NCBI GenBank assembly: GCA_003280605.1
Contig: QCEM01000014.1
Location: 1 to 43,498, forward strand
Direction: 5' to 3'
From: SAR116 cluster bacterium AG-355-O21
Lineage (GTDB): Bacteria; Pseudomonadota; Alphaproteobacteria; Thalassobaculales; Thalassobaculaceae
Length of the DNA stretch: 43,498 nt
Shown here: positions 1-7,966 of the stretch, piece by piece
How positions within the stretch are numbered: the stretch's first letter is position 1
Layout: each line of letters starts with the position of its first letter
Notes under the pieces: generated by a model
The model's input: the letters and a program-made list of their open reading frames with translations, nothing else
What the model was told of the DNA's origin: nothing
The model's database searches: none
Position numbers and translations under genes: made by a program

Positions 1-459
1 TTGATCGCGGTCAATCATCACCACAATTTTCAAGCCGGTCGGCAGAAACGACAGGTATTTTTCCAGCAAGGGGACAAAGGTGACGTCGGTAAACAACACT
101 TTGTCTTCAGCGTGATTGATAACGTAATTAAACTGCTCTGCTGGCAGGCGCGGATTGATGGTGTGGCAAACCGCACCAATTCCTTGCAACCCATAATATA
201 ACTCAAAATGCCGATAGCCATTCCAGGCCAAGGTTGCCACCCGGTCACCTGGCTTCACGCCAAAAGCCTTCAAGCCATTGGCAAGTTGGCAGATGCGTTG
301 ATAGGACTCGGCATAGGTATAACGATGGATATCACCTTCAACCCGGCGACTTACAATCTCGCTGCGGGGATGGAAGTCCTTGCCGTATTCAATCAAGCTG
401 CTTACCAGGAGGGGTCGCTGCATCATTTGTCCCGCGATCAAACCATCGAACTCAGTCAT
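1..459 (-). CDS. AMP-dependent fatty-acid/acyl-CoA ligase, N-terminal part (cut by window edge)
   Basis: The first 153 codons of an acyl-CoA synthetase run off the left edge of the window. The reading starts MTEFDGLIAGQMMQRP and continues with AWNGYRHFELYYG, HTINPRLPAEQ and INHAEDKVLFTD. These are hallmark segments of the N-terminal domain of the AlkK / DmdB-like medium- and long-chain acyl-CoA ligases. The ATP-binding and catalytic-lysine motifs would lie outside the window, so substrate cannot be judged. The ATG at 459 follows an AAGGAAAA ribosome-binding site about 6 bases upstream. Family members activate a carboxylic acid to its CoA thioester with ATP in the cytosol. It lies downstream of surE in the same direction, with a 100-base gap, so co-transcription is uncertain. 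Confidence 0.85.
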   Translation of the reverse strand, partial: MTEFDGLIAGQMMQRPLLVSSLIEYGKDFHPRSEIVSRRVEGDIHRYTYAESYQRICQLANGLKAFGVKPGDRVATLAWNGYRHFELYYGLQGIGAVCHTINPRLPAEQFNYVINHAEDKVLFTDVTFVPLLEKYLSFLPTGLKIVVMIDRDQ

Positions 460-559
460 CACTATTTTTCCTTTTCTTAGCCTGCCCCGTCATCAGCATA
501 GTGCCGCTGATATGGCGGATCTACCGCGCGAATAGGTCATCTATGCGGTTGGTATCTGA

Positions 560-1339
560 TCACCAGTCCAGCGCCCCGACAACTTTATCAACAGTTTGAT
601 CAAAACCAAGCGGGGTGATGCTGACCCGGCCGGCACGCAGGGCGGCAACGTCACTATCTGCCGCGATGTCGCCGCTCCCATGACGAAAGGAAAACCAATA
701 ATAACCGTTATCGCGGCGATCAATGCGTTCTTCAACGTTAATCCCGGTGACACCGCGATGGCCCTGCCGGGTAATGGCCATCCCGCCAACATCGGCGGCG
801 GCGACCGCCGGGGCATTGATGTTGAAAAAACAGCTGTCGAAATGATCTGCCGCGTCAAGCACTTGCGCCACCGCCGCCGGCAAGCACGCGCGCGCGGTAT
901 CCCAGGGCACCGCCTTGCGATCACGGTAGGCTTGGCTTAACGCAATCGCCGGCCGGCCCATTAGATGCGCCGTGATAGCGGCCCCGACCGTGCCGCTGTA
1001 ACTCACCTCGGCAGCGATGTTGGCACCCGAATTGACACCAGACAACACCAGGTCCGGCAGCCCATCGGCCATTAAATGGCCAAGCGCCATGATCACGCAA
1101 TCGGCAGGGGTCCCCGAGACGGCAAACCGCCGCTGCCCCAGTTCTTCCAAGCGAACAGGTTCTTGAATGGTGATTTTGCGGCTGACCCCTGAGTTATCGC
1201 AATCAGGGGCGACGACCCAGACTTCTTCAGCTAATTGGTGCGCGATTTCTTCGGCGACACTTAGTCCGGGCGCACGCACGCCATCATCATTGGTGACCAA
1301 GATTCGGTGAAAACGCTTGGCAGCGCCGGATTCAGGCAT
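560..1339 (-). CDS. surE: 5'/3'-nucleotidase SurE
   Basis: SurE is a metal-dependent survival-protein phosphatase that dephosphorylates nucleoside monophosphates in the cytosol. The N-terminus carries the family signature LVTNDDGVRAPG (Asp18 and Asp19 are metal ligands by homology). Further signatures are VAPDCDNSG, SGTPADCV and LSGVNSGANIAAEVSYSGTV. At 259 residues it has the usual length. An in-frame ATG also lies at 1345, but the AAAGGA ribosome-binding site is almost fused to it and sits 7 bases before the ATG at 1339, so 1339 is preferred. In many proteobacteria surE lies next to pcm; here it is alone, divergent from an APH-family gene across a 177-base region that holds a palindromic operator candidate. 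Confidence 0.95.
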   Translation of the reverse strand: MPESGAAKRFHRILVTNDDGVRAPGLSVAEEIAHQLAEEVWVVAPDCDNSGVSRKITIQEPVRLEELGQRRFAVSGTPADCVIMALGHLMADGLPDLVLSGVNSGANIAAEVSYSGTVGAAITAHLMGRPAIALSQAYRDRKAVPWDTARACLPAAVAQVLDAADHFDSCFFNINAPAVAAADVGGMAITRQGHRGVTGINVEERIDRRDNGYYWFSFRHGSGDIAADSDVAALRAGRVSITPLGFDQTVDKVVGALDW

Positions 1340-1405
1340 AATCATATCCTTTGGGAAAAAATATATGTCGCCAATCTAACCGCCAGAGCCGCCTGCGACC
1401 AGTCC

Positions 1406-1433
1406 TTGTGATATGACAAATTTGTCATAATAT
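1406..1433 (+). promoter_or_regulatory. Candidate promoter with an 18-bp palindromic operator in its spacer
   Basis: A perfect inverted repeat TATGACAAATTTGTCATA occupies 1412-1429 in the divergent gap between surE and the phosphotransferase gene. It is flanked by TTGTGA (1406-1411) and TAATAT (1428-1433), each matching the sigma-70 consensus at 4 of 6 bases with a 16-base spacing. The palindrome therefore nearly fills the promoter spacer, as in repressor-controlled promoters. A dimeric TetR- or MarR-type repressor is an inference; no such gene is present nearby. Confidence 0.45.
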
Positions 1434-1516
1434 CGACAGCGCGCGTCGGCAATGCTAACGCAGCATGATCAGCCCGCAGCAATGCGGTTCTGGCAGGGAT
1501 GGAGGGGAGAGAGATA

Positions 1517-2569
1517 ATGGTAACCGCAGGGCAGGTTAAAGCGGCACATCAATTCGATGAGGCGCAACTGGCGGGTTTTTTGAAAGCGCGCGATTTAATG
1601 GCCGCAGGCGACACCTTGAGCGTCCGGCAATTTCAAGGCGGGCAATCTAATCCGACCTTTTTGGTTACGGCGGGATTGAAGCGCTATGTGCTGCGTAAAA
1701 AGCCACCCGGCAAATTGCTGCCGTCAGCGCATATGGTTGAACGTGAGTATCGCGTGATGAAAGCACTTGAACCATTGGGTTTTCCAGTCCCGGCGATGCA
1801 TGTGCTGTGCGAAGATGAAACTGTTATCGGCACGCCTTTTTACGTGATGGATTTTGTCGAAGGGCGGATTTTTGAAAACCCGGCGCTTTTAGATACAGCC
1901 ATGACACCGGCGGAACGGACCGCCATTTACCAGTCAATGATCGAGACGATGGCAAAGCTGCATGCGGTTGATCCGGCAGCGATTGGATTAGATGATTTTG
2001 GCCGTCAAGGTGGCTATATCGAGCGGCAGATCAGCCGTTGGTCAAAGCAATTCGAGGCCTCACGGACGGAAGCCATGCCTGCCATGGATGCACTAATTGA
2101 CTGGTTGCCTGACAATATCCCCGGCCCCGATGAAACCACCATTGTCCATGGTGACTTTCGAACCGGCAACTTGATCCTACACCCGACGGAGCCAAAGGTT
2201 ATCGCGGTCCTTGATTGGGAATTGGCGACGCTGGGACATCCGCTTTCGGATTTAGCTTACAACTGTCTTGGCTACCACTTCCCGCGGGAAAACCAGCAGT
2301 TCAACGGCATGATCGGCGTTGACTTTGAATCGCTTGGCATCCCTGATGAGCAGCAAGTGGTGGCCATGTATTGCGCTGCAACCGGCCGCGACAGCATTCC
2401 CCATTGGCATTTCTATATGGCTTTTAACATGTTCCGTATCTCAGCCATTTGCCAAGGCGTCTATAAGCGCGGCCTGGATGGCAACGCCAGCTCGGAAAAT
2501 GCCACCGACTATGGCATCAAAGCACAGTCGGCGGCCAAGATCGGCTGGCAACTGGCGCAAAAGATTTGA
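1517..2569 (+). CDS. Aminoglycoside-phosphotransferase-fold kinase (ACAD10-like phosphotransferase family)
   Basis: The protein has the APH/choline-kinase fold. It shows a nucleotide-loop region FQGGQSNPTFLV, the lysine-containing YVLRKKPPG segment, the hinge region FYVMDFVEGRIF, the catalytic HGDFRTGNLILH and the metal-binding VLDWELATLGHPLSDLAY. These are typical of the family related to the kinase domain of ACAD10/11, which phosphorylates 4-hydroxyacyl-CoAs in fatty-acid catabolism; that substrate is inference here. The ATG at 1517 follows GGAGGGGAGAGA, which makes it a better start than the in-frame ATG at 1499. Length is 350 residues. The next gene begins at the base after its stop codon, so the two are probably co-transcribed from the candidate promoter upstream. 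Confidence 0.85.
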   Translation: MVTAGQVKAAHQFDEAQLAGFLKARDLMAAGDTLSVRQFQGGQSNPTFLVTAGLKRYVLRKKPPGKLLPSAHMVEREYRVMKALEPLGFPVPAMHVLCEDETVIGTPFYVMDFVEGRIFENPALLDTAMTPAERTAIYQSMIETMAKLHAVDPAAIGLDDFGRQGGYIERQISRWSKQFEASRTEAMPAMDALIDWLPDNIPGPDETTIVHGDFRTGNLILHPTEPKVIAVLDWELATLGHPLSDLAYNCLGYHFPRENQQFNGMIGVDFESLGIPDEQQVVAMYCAATGRDSIPHWHFYMAFNMFRISAICQGVYKRGLDGNASSENATDYGIKAQSAAKIGWQLAQKI

Positions 2570-3559
2570 TTGCGGAAAGTGGTGACGGCGCCCATCCACG
2601 TTCTTCATGAACACGAAATACGGCGCGTCATTAAGCTTGATAAAGCCGTCATTGATCACATCGATGCGGCCTTTGCCACACTTGCCGGCGGCGGTGTGAT
2701 CATGCCGCCGATCCTATCCCTTGAAATTCCTGAATTTCATGGCGAGGTCGATGTGAAAACAGCCTATGTCCCGGGCTTAAGCAGTTTTGCGATCAAGGCC
2801 GCCAGCGGGTTTTTTGATAACCCCCGCCGCGGCCTGCCAACCTCATCCGGGTTGATGATCCTGTTTGCCGCCGAAACCGGCCAAGTCCAAGCCGTGCTTC
2901 TTGATAACGGCTATCTCACCGATGTTCGCACCGCCGCTGCCGGTGCTGTTGCAACCCGCCATCTCGCCCCTCAGGGGGCCAGCTCGGCAAGCATCATTGG
3001 TGCCGGTGCCCAGGCCCGTTGGCAATTACGCGCCCTGGCGCTGGAGCGGTCCTCACAACAGGTTCATGTCTGGGCCCGCGACCGGCAACAAGCAGCCCTG
3101 TATGCCGCCGATATGAGCACCGAGTTAGCCCTGCCGGTGATGGTCGCAGCAAGCGTTGAAGGTGCCGTTGCCGCCGGCGACATCATTGTCACGACAACAC
3201 CAGCGACAGCACCGCTGATCGACGCAGACATGTTGCGTCCTGGCCAGCATCTGACCGCCATGGGCTCAGATCAACCAGGCAAAGGCGAGCTGGTGGCCGC
3301 CTGTCTGACCCTTGCGGATCTTTATGTGCCGGATCGGCAAAGCCAATGTGCTGTCGCCGGTGAGCTCCAAAATGCCATCGCCGCCGGCTTAATTGCAGCC
3401 GATCAAAAATTCACCGAGCTTGGCCAGATTGCCGCCGGATTGGCACCTGGCCGGCCGCATGATGCAGCCATCACAATCGCTGATCTGACCGGCACCGGCA
3501 TGCAGGACACGGCAATTGCCGCACTTGTCTATGAGCGCATAACAGCGGCCAATTGCTAA
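2570..3559 (+). CDS. Ornithine cyclodeaminase / mu-crystallin family protein
   Basis: A 329-residue Rossmann-fold protein of the ornithine cyclodeaminase/mu-crystallin family. Visible family elements are the substrate-side KTAYVPG and KAASGFFDNP, the conserved LTDVRTAAAGAVATRHLAP, and the NAD-binding IIGAGAQARWQLRAL. C-terminal TALTGTG-type residues appear as ADLTGTGMQDTAIAAL. Family members deaminate or reduce cyclic imino or amino acids; the EutC branch acts in ectoine breakdown, but no other eut genes are seen, so the substrate is open. The reading frame opens with TTG directly after the TGA of the preceding kinase gene. GTG codons at 2579 and 2582 are alternative starts. Translation is probably coupled to the kinase gene. 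Confidence 0.85.
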   Translation: MRKVVTAPIHVLHEHEIRRVIKLDKAVIDHIDAAFATLAGGGVIMPPILSLEIPEFHGEVDVKTAYVPGLSSFAIKAASGFFDNPRRGLPTSSGLMILFAAETGQVQAVLLDNGYLTDVRTAAAGAVATRHLAPQGASSASIIGAGAQARWQLRALALERSSQQVHVWARDRQQAALYAADMSTELALPVMVAASVEGAVAAGDIIVTTTPATAPLIDADMLRPGQHLTAMGSDQPGKGELVAACLTLADLYVPDRQSQCAVAGELQNAIAAGLIAADQKFTELGQIAAGLAPGRPHDAAITIADLTGTGMQDTAIAALVYERITAANC

Positions 3560-3590
3560 CGCCGTAACAGCGACCAGGCGGCGGCGAAGC

Positions 3591-3866
3591 TTAAAGCAGC
3601 GCGTCAATGGCTGCGGCGAGCGCCGTATCTTTGGCCGTCACACCGCCTGCGTCATGGGTGGTCAAAGTGATTTCAACGCGGTTATACACATTTGACCATT
3701 CCGGATGGTGATCGGCTTTTTCGGCAAGAATCGCAACCCGCGTCATGAACCCAAAGGCGGCATTGAAATTCGCAAAGGTGAACTGCCGCCGGATCGCCGG
3801 TTGGCCGGCAACCACCTGCCAGGCAGGTAATTCTGCGACCGCATCTTCGGGCGTTATCATATTCAT
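3591..3866 (-). CDS. phhB: Pterin-4a-carbinolamine dehydratase (4a-hydroxytetrahydrobiopterin dehydratase)
   Basis: This 91-residue protein is a full-length PCD/DCoH. It dehydrates 4a-hydroxytetrahydropterin during recycling of the cofactor of aromatic amino-acid hydroxylases. The active-site signature [16 protein letters not shown] is intact, with the two adjacent histidines, Pro-Glu-Trp and the following Tyr. It is preceded by [16 protein letters not shown]. An AGGAG site lies 9 bases before the ATG. No phenylalanine hydroxylase gene lies in the window. The gene converges with the cyclodeaminase-family gene across 31 bases and lies 31 bases downstream of the SDR gene in the same direction. 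Confidence 0.95.
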   Translation of the reverse strand: MNMITPEDAVAELPAWQVVAGQPAIRRQFTFANFNAAFGFMTRVAILAEKADHHPEWSNVYNRVEITLTTHDAGGVTAKDTALAAAIDALL

Positions 3867-3897
3867 TCTATCTAGCTCCTAAATGCACAGACCACGA

Positions 3898-4650
3898 TCA
3901 GCCGCGCCCAATCCAGGGCATTTTGGTTGCCATAATCGACATGTTTAAGATGTTGGCATCAAGCGGCAGATCGGCCATTTGTAAAACCGCATCACCGACA
4001 TGATCAACGTTCATCAATGGCTCCTCCTTAATGTCACCATTGGCCTGCGGCACCCCGGTGGACATACGTTCGGTCATCGGCGTGGCGGCATTGCCGATAT
4101 CGATCTGACCGACGGCGATGTTATGCGCACGACCATCAAGCGCCGCTGATTTGGTCAGGCCGGTCACCGCATGTTTGGTCGCTGTATAGGGGATTGAAAA
4201 CGGTCGCGGTGCATGCGCCGACACCGAGCCATTATTGATAATCCGCCCGCCCATCGGCTGTTGTGCTTTCATCACCCGAAAGGCCGCTTGCAGGCAATAG
4301 AACATGCCACTGAGATTAATATCGACCACTTCTCGCCAAATCGCCGGATCAAGTTCATCTAACGGCACCACCGGCGCCCCGCGCCCGGCGTTATTGAAAA
4401 CCACATCGACACGACCGAAATGCGCAACAGTTTGATCAAACATGGCATGTACCTGCTCAACGTCACTGACATCGGTTGCCACCGACAGGCTTTCCCCTGC
4501 CACCGCTAAGGCCGCCGTTTCGTTCAGCTTGTCAATTCGCCGGCCCGTCAAGGTGACGTGATAGCAGGCTTTTAATAGTGCAAGGGCGGCAGCACGCCCG
4601 ACACCTGTTCCAGCGCCAGTAACAATCGCAACTTTTGAAGGGGCACCCAT
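3898..4650 (-). CDS. Short-chain dehydrogenase/reductase (SDR) family oxidoreductase
   Basis: A classical 250-residue SDR. It has the NAD(P)-binding motif [15 protein letters not shown] near residue 12 and VFNNAGRG. The catalytic residues are a serine in [10 protein letters not shown] and the tyrosine and lysine in [10 protein letters not shown]. These are clear; the substrate is not predictable. The start codon lies directly after the stop of the upstream MFS gene, and its ribosome-binding site (GGGAGAA) is inside the end of that gene. The two are therefore an operon, and the SDR may process the solute carried by the transporter. Confidence 0.9.
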   Translation of the reverse strand: MGAPSKVAIVTGAGTGVGRAAALALLKACYHVTLTGRRIDKLNETAALAVAGESLSVATDVSDVEQVHAMFDQTVAHFGRVDVVFNNAGRGAPVVPLDELDPAIWREVVDINLSGMFYCLQAAFRVMKAQQPMGGRIINNGSVSAHAPRPFSIPYTATKHAVTGLTKSAALDGRAHNIAVGQIDIGNAATPMTERMSTGVPQANGDIKEEPLMNVDHVGDAVLQMADLPLDANILNMSIMATKMPWIGRG

Positions 4651-5940
4651 TTATTTTTCTCCCTGATTTAAGTGATACCGATCATTTGTCGACGGCGGCG
4701 CGAGCATAGTCGGCAGACCCACGCGATGGCAATCTGCTTTCATCGCCTCACGGCGGTTTGCTTGATAAACCTGCCATGCCGCACCGAGTCCAAAGGGTAA
4801 GCAAATAAGCACCGTCCCCCCCAAAGCCCAAGTCGGGCCCCACTGGCTGGCGGCAAATCCAGCCATCGGTGCCACCACAATGAAGCTTATTTGGTAGATC
4901 AGTCCGGCGATCGACAGCACCGTGGCACGGTATTCCGACGATACCCGATGGTTTATTTCGGTCACGCCAACAGGCCGTACGATACCAAAAATCAAGCCGG
5001 CCAAAAACAATAATGGCAGCGCCTGCAAGCGATCGATGACGACAACACCAATCATCATCAGCACCAGCAGCAACAGCAACAATGTCAAAAAGTTTGCCAA
5101 GCTTAACCGCTCTCGGACCCAACTGGCAAGAAACCCGCCCAGGGCGCTGACAGCGAAGAAGCCTGCTGCCAAGGGGCCAAACCACGCCAGCGGCAGCGCA
5201 TAGGCCATGTAAAATGTTTGCGTCAAAAATAGGACGATTTTGGTCACCGCGAAAACCGCCGCGATGGCGACGATCAGCCCATATAGCAAGGGTGCTGTTT
5301 GGAAGCTTTCGGCAACCGCCCGGAACACTTTCGGAAATGCCCGTGAATGCCCTGACAAACGTTGTCTTGGCGGTTCGGTGATGAAACACGCGATGTCGAT
5401 TGCCGCCGCCGCAGCGATGCTGTCGGCAGCCCATAATAGCAATGGGTTCAACTGATACAAAAGCCCGCCAACAAGCGCTGCGAGGGCCGTCACCACAAGC
5501 GCCAAGCCGCCGCGCCGGGCTTCTAAGGGAAGAAAACGCGTCGCTCTGGCGCGGGCCTGTAAGCTGTCATACAGCAAAGCACTGTCAGCACCTGATTGCA
5601 GGCTAATCGATATCCCCATCACAACTTGCCCAAGGGCAAATACCCAGAAACCATCTGCCACCCAGATCAAAATCACGGCGGCCAGCGATAGGCAAGCTGA
5701 TACCCGTAATACATCAACCCGCCGCCAAACATCGGCAAGCCAGCCGGGTGGCACCTCACAGATAACGACCGCTGCCGCAAAAATTGCCTCGCTGAGCATC
5801 AGATGAAAGAAATCTAACCGTAAACGGTCGTGAACAAACGGCGCTAAGACCGGCAAGATAAACAAGCAGCCCCGCAACATGCTGTAATAGTTGAGTAACG
5901 GCAGGTTGCGATCTAAGCGCCGTTCAGCGGCCGATAACAT
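4651..5940 (-). CDS. Major facilitator superfamily transporter
   Basis: A 429-residue polytopic membrane protein with about twelve hydrophobic segments. Examples are the segments around VLAPFV, AAVVICEVPPGWLADVWRRVDVLR, LLLLLLVLMMIGVVVI and LPLLFLAGLIFGIVRPVG. The GWLADVWRR stretch between the second and third helices fits the MFS loop signature. Export or uptake role and substrate are unknown. No strong ribosome-binding site precedes the ATG at 5940, and an in-frame TGA just upstream rules out an earlier start, so a slightly later start is possible. It heads a two-gene unit with the SDR. Confidence 0.85.
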   Translation of the reverse strand: MLSAAERRLDRNLPLLNYYSMLRGCLFILPVLAPFVHDRLRLDFFHLMLSEAIFAAAVVICEVPPGWLADVWRRVDVLRVSACLSLAAVILIWVADGFWVFALGQVVMGISISLQSGADSALLYDSLQARARATRFLPLEARRGGLALVVTALAALVGGLLYQLNPLLLWAADSIAAAAAIDIACFITEPPRQRLSGHSRAFPKVFRAVAESFQTAPLLYGLIVAIAAVFAVTKIVLFLTQTFYMAYALPLAWFGPLAAGFFAVSALGGFLASWVRERLSLANFLTLLLLLLVLMMIGVVVIDRLQALPLLFLAGLIFGIVRPVGVTEINHRVSSEYRATVLSIAGLIYQISFIVVAPMAGFAASQWGPTWALGGTVLICLPFGLGAAWQVYQANRREAMKADCHRVGLPTMLAPPSTNDRYHLNQGEK

Positions 5941-6303
5941 GCTTCAAACCAATCAAAAGGCACATCTTGCCCTCTCCTCTTTTGCACCGAGGTCGGATTG
6001 ATTGGTTGGCAGCGGTAAAGGATGGTTATGATCTGCGGATCAAATGCGTCACCGGCGCCTGCATCAGGCCGACCAGTGACAGAACATCATCAGGTCGGCA
6101 GCGACACTGGCCGCGTGCTAAGGCTGACAAACATATAGGTACCGACCCGCGCCGATAAGCGGGTGATCGCTGACGGACAGCGATTGACTGTGATCCATAT
6201 TGCCATCGGCGCGGCCCTCAAAGTTATCTCGTCAGAATAGTTATTTTATCAGGATTAACAACGATAAATTGTTTTTTATTGCGATATCGACGGCGAAATT
6301 GAA
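5941..6303. other. Intergenic region without a supported gene
   Basis: About 360 bases separate the MFS start from the rpsU terminator. The part nearest rpsU (6230-6300) is AT-rich. A 63-codon plus-strand frame at 5967-6158 has no ribosome-binding site and no family-like sequence. A small ACCCGC/GCGGGT inverted repeat lies near 6145-6164, and a weak AACAA/TTGTT stem followed by T residues lies at 6257-6278. I cannot assign a function to any of these. The promoter of the MFS-SDR unit must lie here, but I see no convincing consensus. Confidence 0.5.
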
Positions 6304-6328
6304 AAAGCCGCCCTAAAACGGCGGCTTT
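6299..6328 (-). terminator. Rho-independent terminator of rpsU
   Basis: AAAGCCGCC (6304-6312) and GGCGGCTTT (6320-6328) form a perfect 9-bp stem with a 7-base loop. On the minus strand the stem is followed by a TTTTTC tract. It begins 27 bases after the rpsU stop codon, the expected position for an intrinsic terminator. Confidence 0.85.
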
Positions 6329-6355
6329 GACGAACTGTTTGCTGGCGCGTTTGCT

Positions 6356-6559
6356 CTAGAAGCCTTCGCGTTCCATCCGCTTGCGCATCAACTTACGATG
6401 CCGCCGCACAGCTTCGGCCTTTTCACGCGCCCGGCGCTCGGAGGGCTTTTCAAAATTACGGCGAAGTTTCATTTCCCGGAAAATTCCTTCGCGCTGCATT
6501 TTCTTCTTTAGCGCGCGCAGGGCCTGATCAACATTATTGTCTCGTACGACGACTTGCAA
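6356..6559 (-). CDS. rpsU: 30S ribosomal protein S21
   Basis: This 67-residue basic protein matches bS21 over its full length. It reads [19 protein letters not shown], then [20 protein letters not shown] and an Arg/Lys-rich tail ending in MEREGF. S21 is a small-subunit protein near the mRNA exit that assists translation initiation. The frame remains open upstream to 6655, but homologues begin at this point. The start is therefore a TTG at 6559, preceded by GGAG with a 7-base spacing. A TTG start suggests reduced or tuned initiation. An intrinsic terminator follows. The gene is divergent from def. Confidence 0.95.
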   Translation of the reverse strand: MQVVVRDNNVDQALRALKKKMQREGIFREMKLRRNFEKPSERRAREKAEAVRRHRKLMRKRMEREGF

Positions 6560-6713
6560 ATTTACAACTCCACTAACGCGGTCGCCGCAACGACCAATGA
6601 ATGATACCGGCGGATTGGGCGTTCCCCCTCCGATTGCAGCGGCGGTATACCACACCCGTTGACCGGTTGCAAAGGGCGGCAGTAAATTTATTTAATCATC
6701 GTCGCCCACCGCC

Positions 6714-6742
6714 TTTACCGGCCCGACCCTGGCCTCTATATA
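6714..6742 (+). promoter_or_regulatory. Candidate promoter of def, close enough to give a leaderless mRNA
   Basis: TTTACC (6714-6719) and TATATA (6737-6742) are separated by 17 bases, each matching the sigma-70 consensus at 4 of 6 positions. The -10-like element ends only 7 bases before the def ATG at 6750. Transcription would thus start at or next to the A of the start codon. No Shine-Dalgarno sequence precedes this ATG, which agrees with a leaderless transcript. This is a prediction from spacing only. Confidence 0.35.
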
Positions 6743-6749
6743 ACAAGAG

Positions 6750-7292
6750 ATGACCATTCGACCAATCTTTCGTGCCGGGGCAGCGATTTTATCTGAGGTC
6801 GCGCGCCCGTTAGCGGCAGCAGATATGCCCAGCCTGCCGCAACTGGTTGCTGATATGCGGGCCAGCATGGCGGCGGCCGGCGGCACTGGCTTGGCGGCAC
6901 CGCAAATTGGCGAGTCTGTGCGCTTGGTAATTTTTGAAGTGTCCGCCGCCCGGACCACCGCGCAGCCCGATGACGACCCGATTGGCATGACGGTCCTCGT
7001 CAATCCCAGCTGGCAGGTTCTTGATGCCACCGAAGATTTAGGCTGGGAAGGCTGCCTCTCACTGCCCGGTTTACGCGGCGAGGTGCCTCGCTATCGCCGT
7101 ATCCGCTACCGCGGCCATGACCTCAACGGCACACTGATAGAGCGCACCGCAGCCGGTTTTCACGCCCGAATCTTTCAACACGAGGTCGATCATTTAGATG
7201 GTATCCTTTACCCGCAGCGCATGCGCGATATGCGCCGGTTTGGGTTTACAGAAGAAATATTGGCCACCGCAGCCACCATCGGAGATAGGTAA
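6750..7292 (+). CDS. def: Peptide deformylase
   Basis: Peptide deformylase removes the formyl group from the N-terminal methionine of new proteins and is a metal-dependent cytosolic hydrolase. All three family motifs are present: GTGLAAPQIG (46-55), EGCLSLPG (100-107, Cys102 a metal ligand) and HEVDH (144-148, metal ligands His144 and His148 and catalytic Glu145). At 180 residues it is normal in size. Its stop overlaps the start of the COQ9-family gene (TAATG), so the two are translationally coupled. No fmt gene follows, unlike the def-fmt arrangement of many bacteria. Confidence 0.95.
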   Translation: MTIRPIFRAGAAILSEVARPLAAADMPSLPQLVADMRASMAAAGGTGLAAPQIGESVRLVIFEVSAARTTAQPDDDPIGMTVLVNPSWQVLDATEDLGWEGCLSLPGLRGEVPRYRRIRYRGHDLNGTLIERTAAGFHARIFQHEVDHLDGILYPQRMRDMRRFGFTEEILATAATIGDR

Positions 7293-7966
7293 TGCGCACC
7301 AAAAAACGTGATGTTGAGCAAGAGTTTCAAGACTTGCGCGCCGCTGTTCTTGCTGCCGCTTTGCCGGATGTGCCCTTTGATGGCTGGACCGAAACCACCT
7401 TAATGAATGCTGCCGCCGCCGCCGGTTTCGAACGCGATGAGGCGCTGCGGGCATTTCCGGGCGGCCGGCGCGAGGCTGTTGAATGTTATTTACGCATGGC
7501 CGATGAACGGATGCTGGCAAAGCTTGCCGACGTTGATCCGGCAACCCTTAAAATCCGCGAACGCATCACCTTAGCGGTGCGCACCCGCTTAGAGGCTGCC
7601 GAAGGCGAACGGGACGTGATCCTGCGGACATTATCGCTGCTCGCCACCCCTGCTTATTCAAAGGTCGCAACCCGATCTTTGTACGAGACCGTCAACACGA
7701 TCTGGTATTGGGCCGGAGATACCGCGACAGATTTTAATTTTTATACCAAGCGTGGTCTTTTGGCCGGCGTCTACACCTCGACCTTGCTTTTTTGGTTAAA
7801 TGACGACTCCCCTGATCATGCCGAAACATGGGCATTTTTGGATCGCAGGATTGCCGATGTGATGCGCATTCCGCAGGTCACCCAACGTTTCAAAAAGATC
7901 CGCCAACGGCTGCCCAACCTTGGACCGCTTCTGGGCAAGCTGCGCCGCCGCCGCGCCACTGGTTAA
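7292..7966 (+). CDS. COQ9 family protein (ubiquinone biosynthesis accessory factor)
   Basis: A 224-residue alpha-helical protein of the COQ9 family, typical of mitochondria and Alphaproteobacteria. Characteristic parts are the N-terminal TetR-like section with PFDGWTETTL and the C-terminal section. The latter includes SLLATPAYSKVATRSLYETVNTIWYWAGD, followed by DFNFYTKRGLLAGVYTSTLLFWLND. COQ9 binds lipids and assists the COQ7 hydroxylation step of ubiquinone synthesis in yeast and humans; the bacterial role is inferred. The start overlaps the def stop by one base. Its stop codon overlaps that of the convergent purK by four bases (TTAA). Confidence 0.9.
   Translation: MRTKKRDVEQEFQDLRAAVLAAALPDVPFDGWTETTLMNAAAAAGFERDEALRAFPGGRREAVECYLRMADERMLAKLADVDPATLKIRERITLAVRTRLEAAEGERDVILRTLSLLATPAYSKVATRSLYETVNTIWYWAGDTATDFNFYTKRGLLAGVYTSTLLFWLNDDSPDHAETWAFLDRRIADVMRIPQVTQRFKKIRQRLPNLGPLLGKLRRRRATG

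Noticed and set aside
541-924. 127-codon minus-strand frame overlapping surE
   Set aside because: Arg/Pro-rich shadow of surE in another frame, with no family resemblance.
5967-6158. 63-codon plus-strand frame in the MFS-rpsU gap
   Set aside because: No ribosome-binding site, no recognisable family pattern, and composition like non-coding DNA.
6257-6278. AACAA/TTGTT stem followed by T residues
   Set aside because: Only a 5-bp A/T-rich stem and no plus-strand gene ends upstream of it; not a credible terminator.
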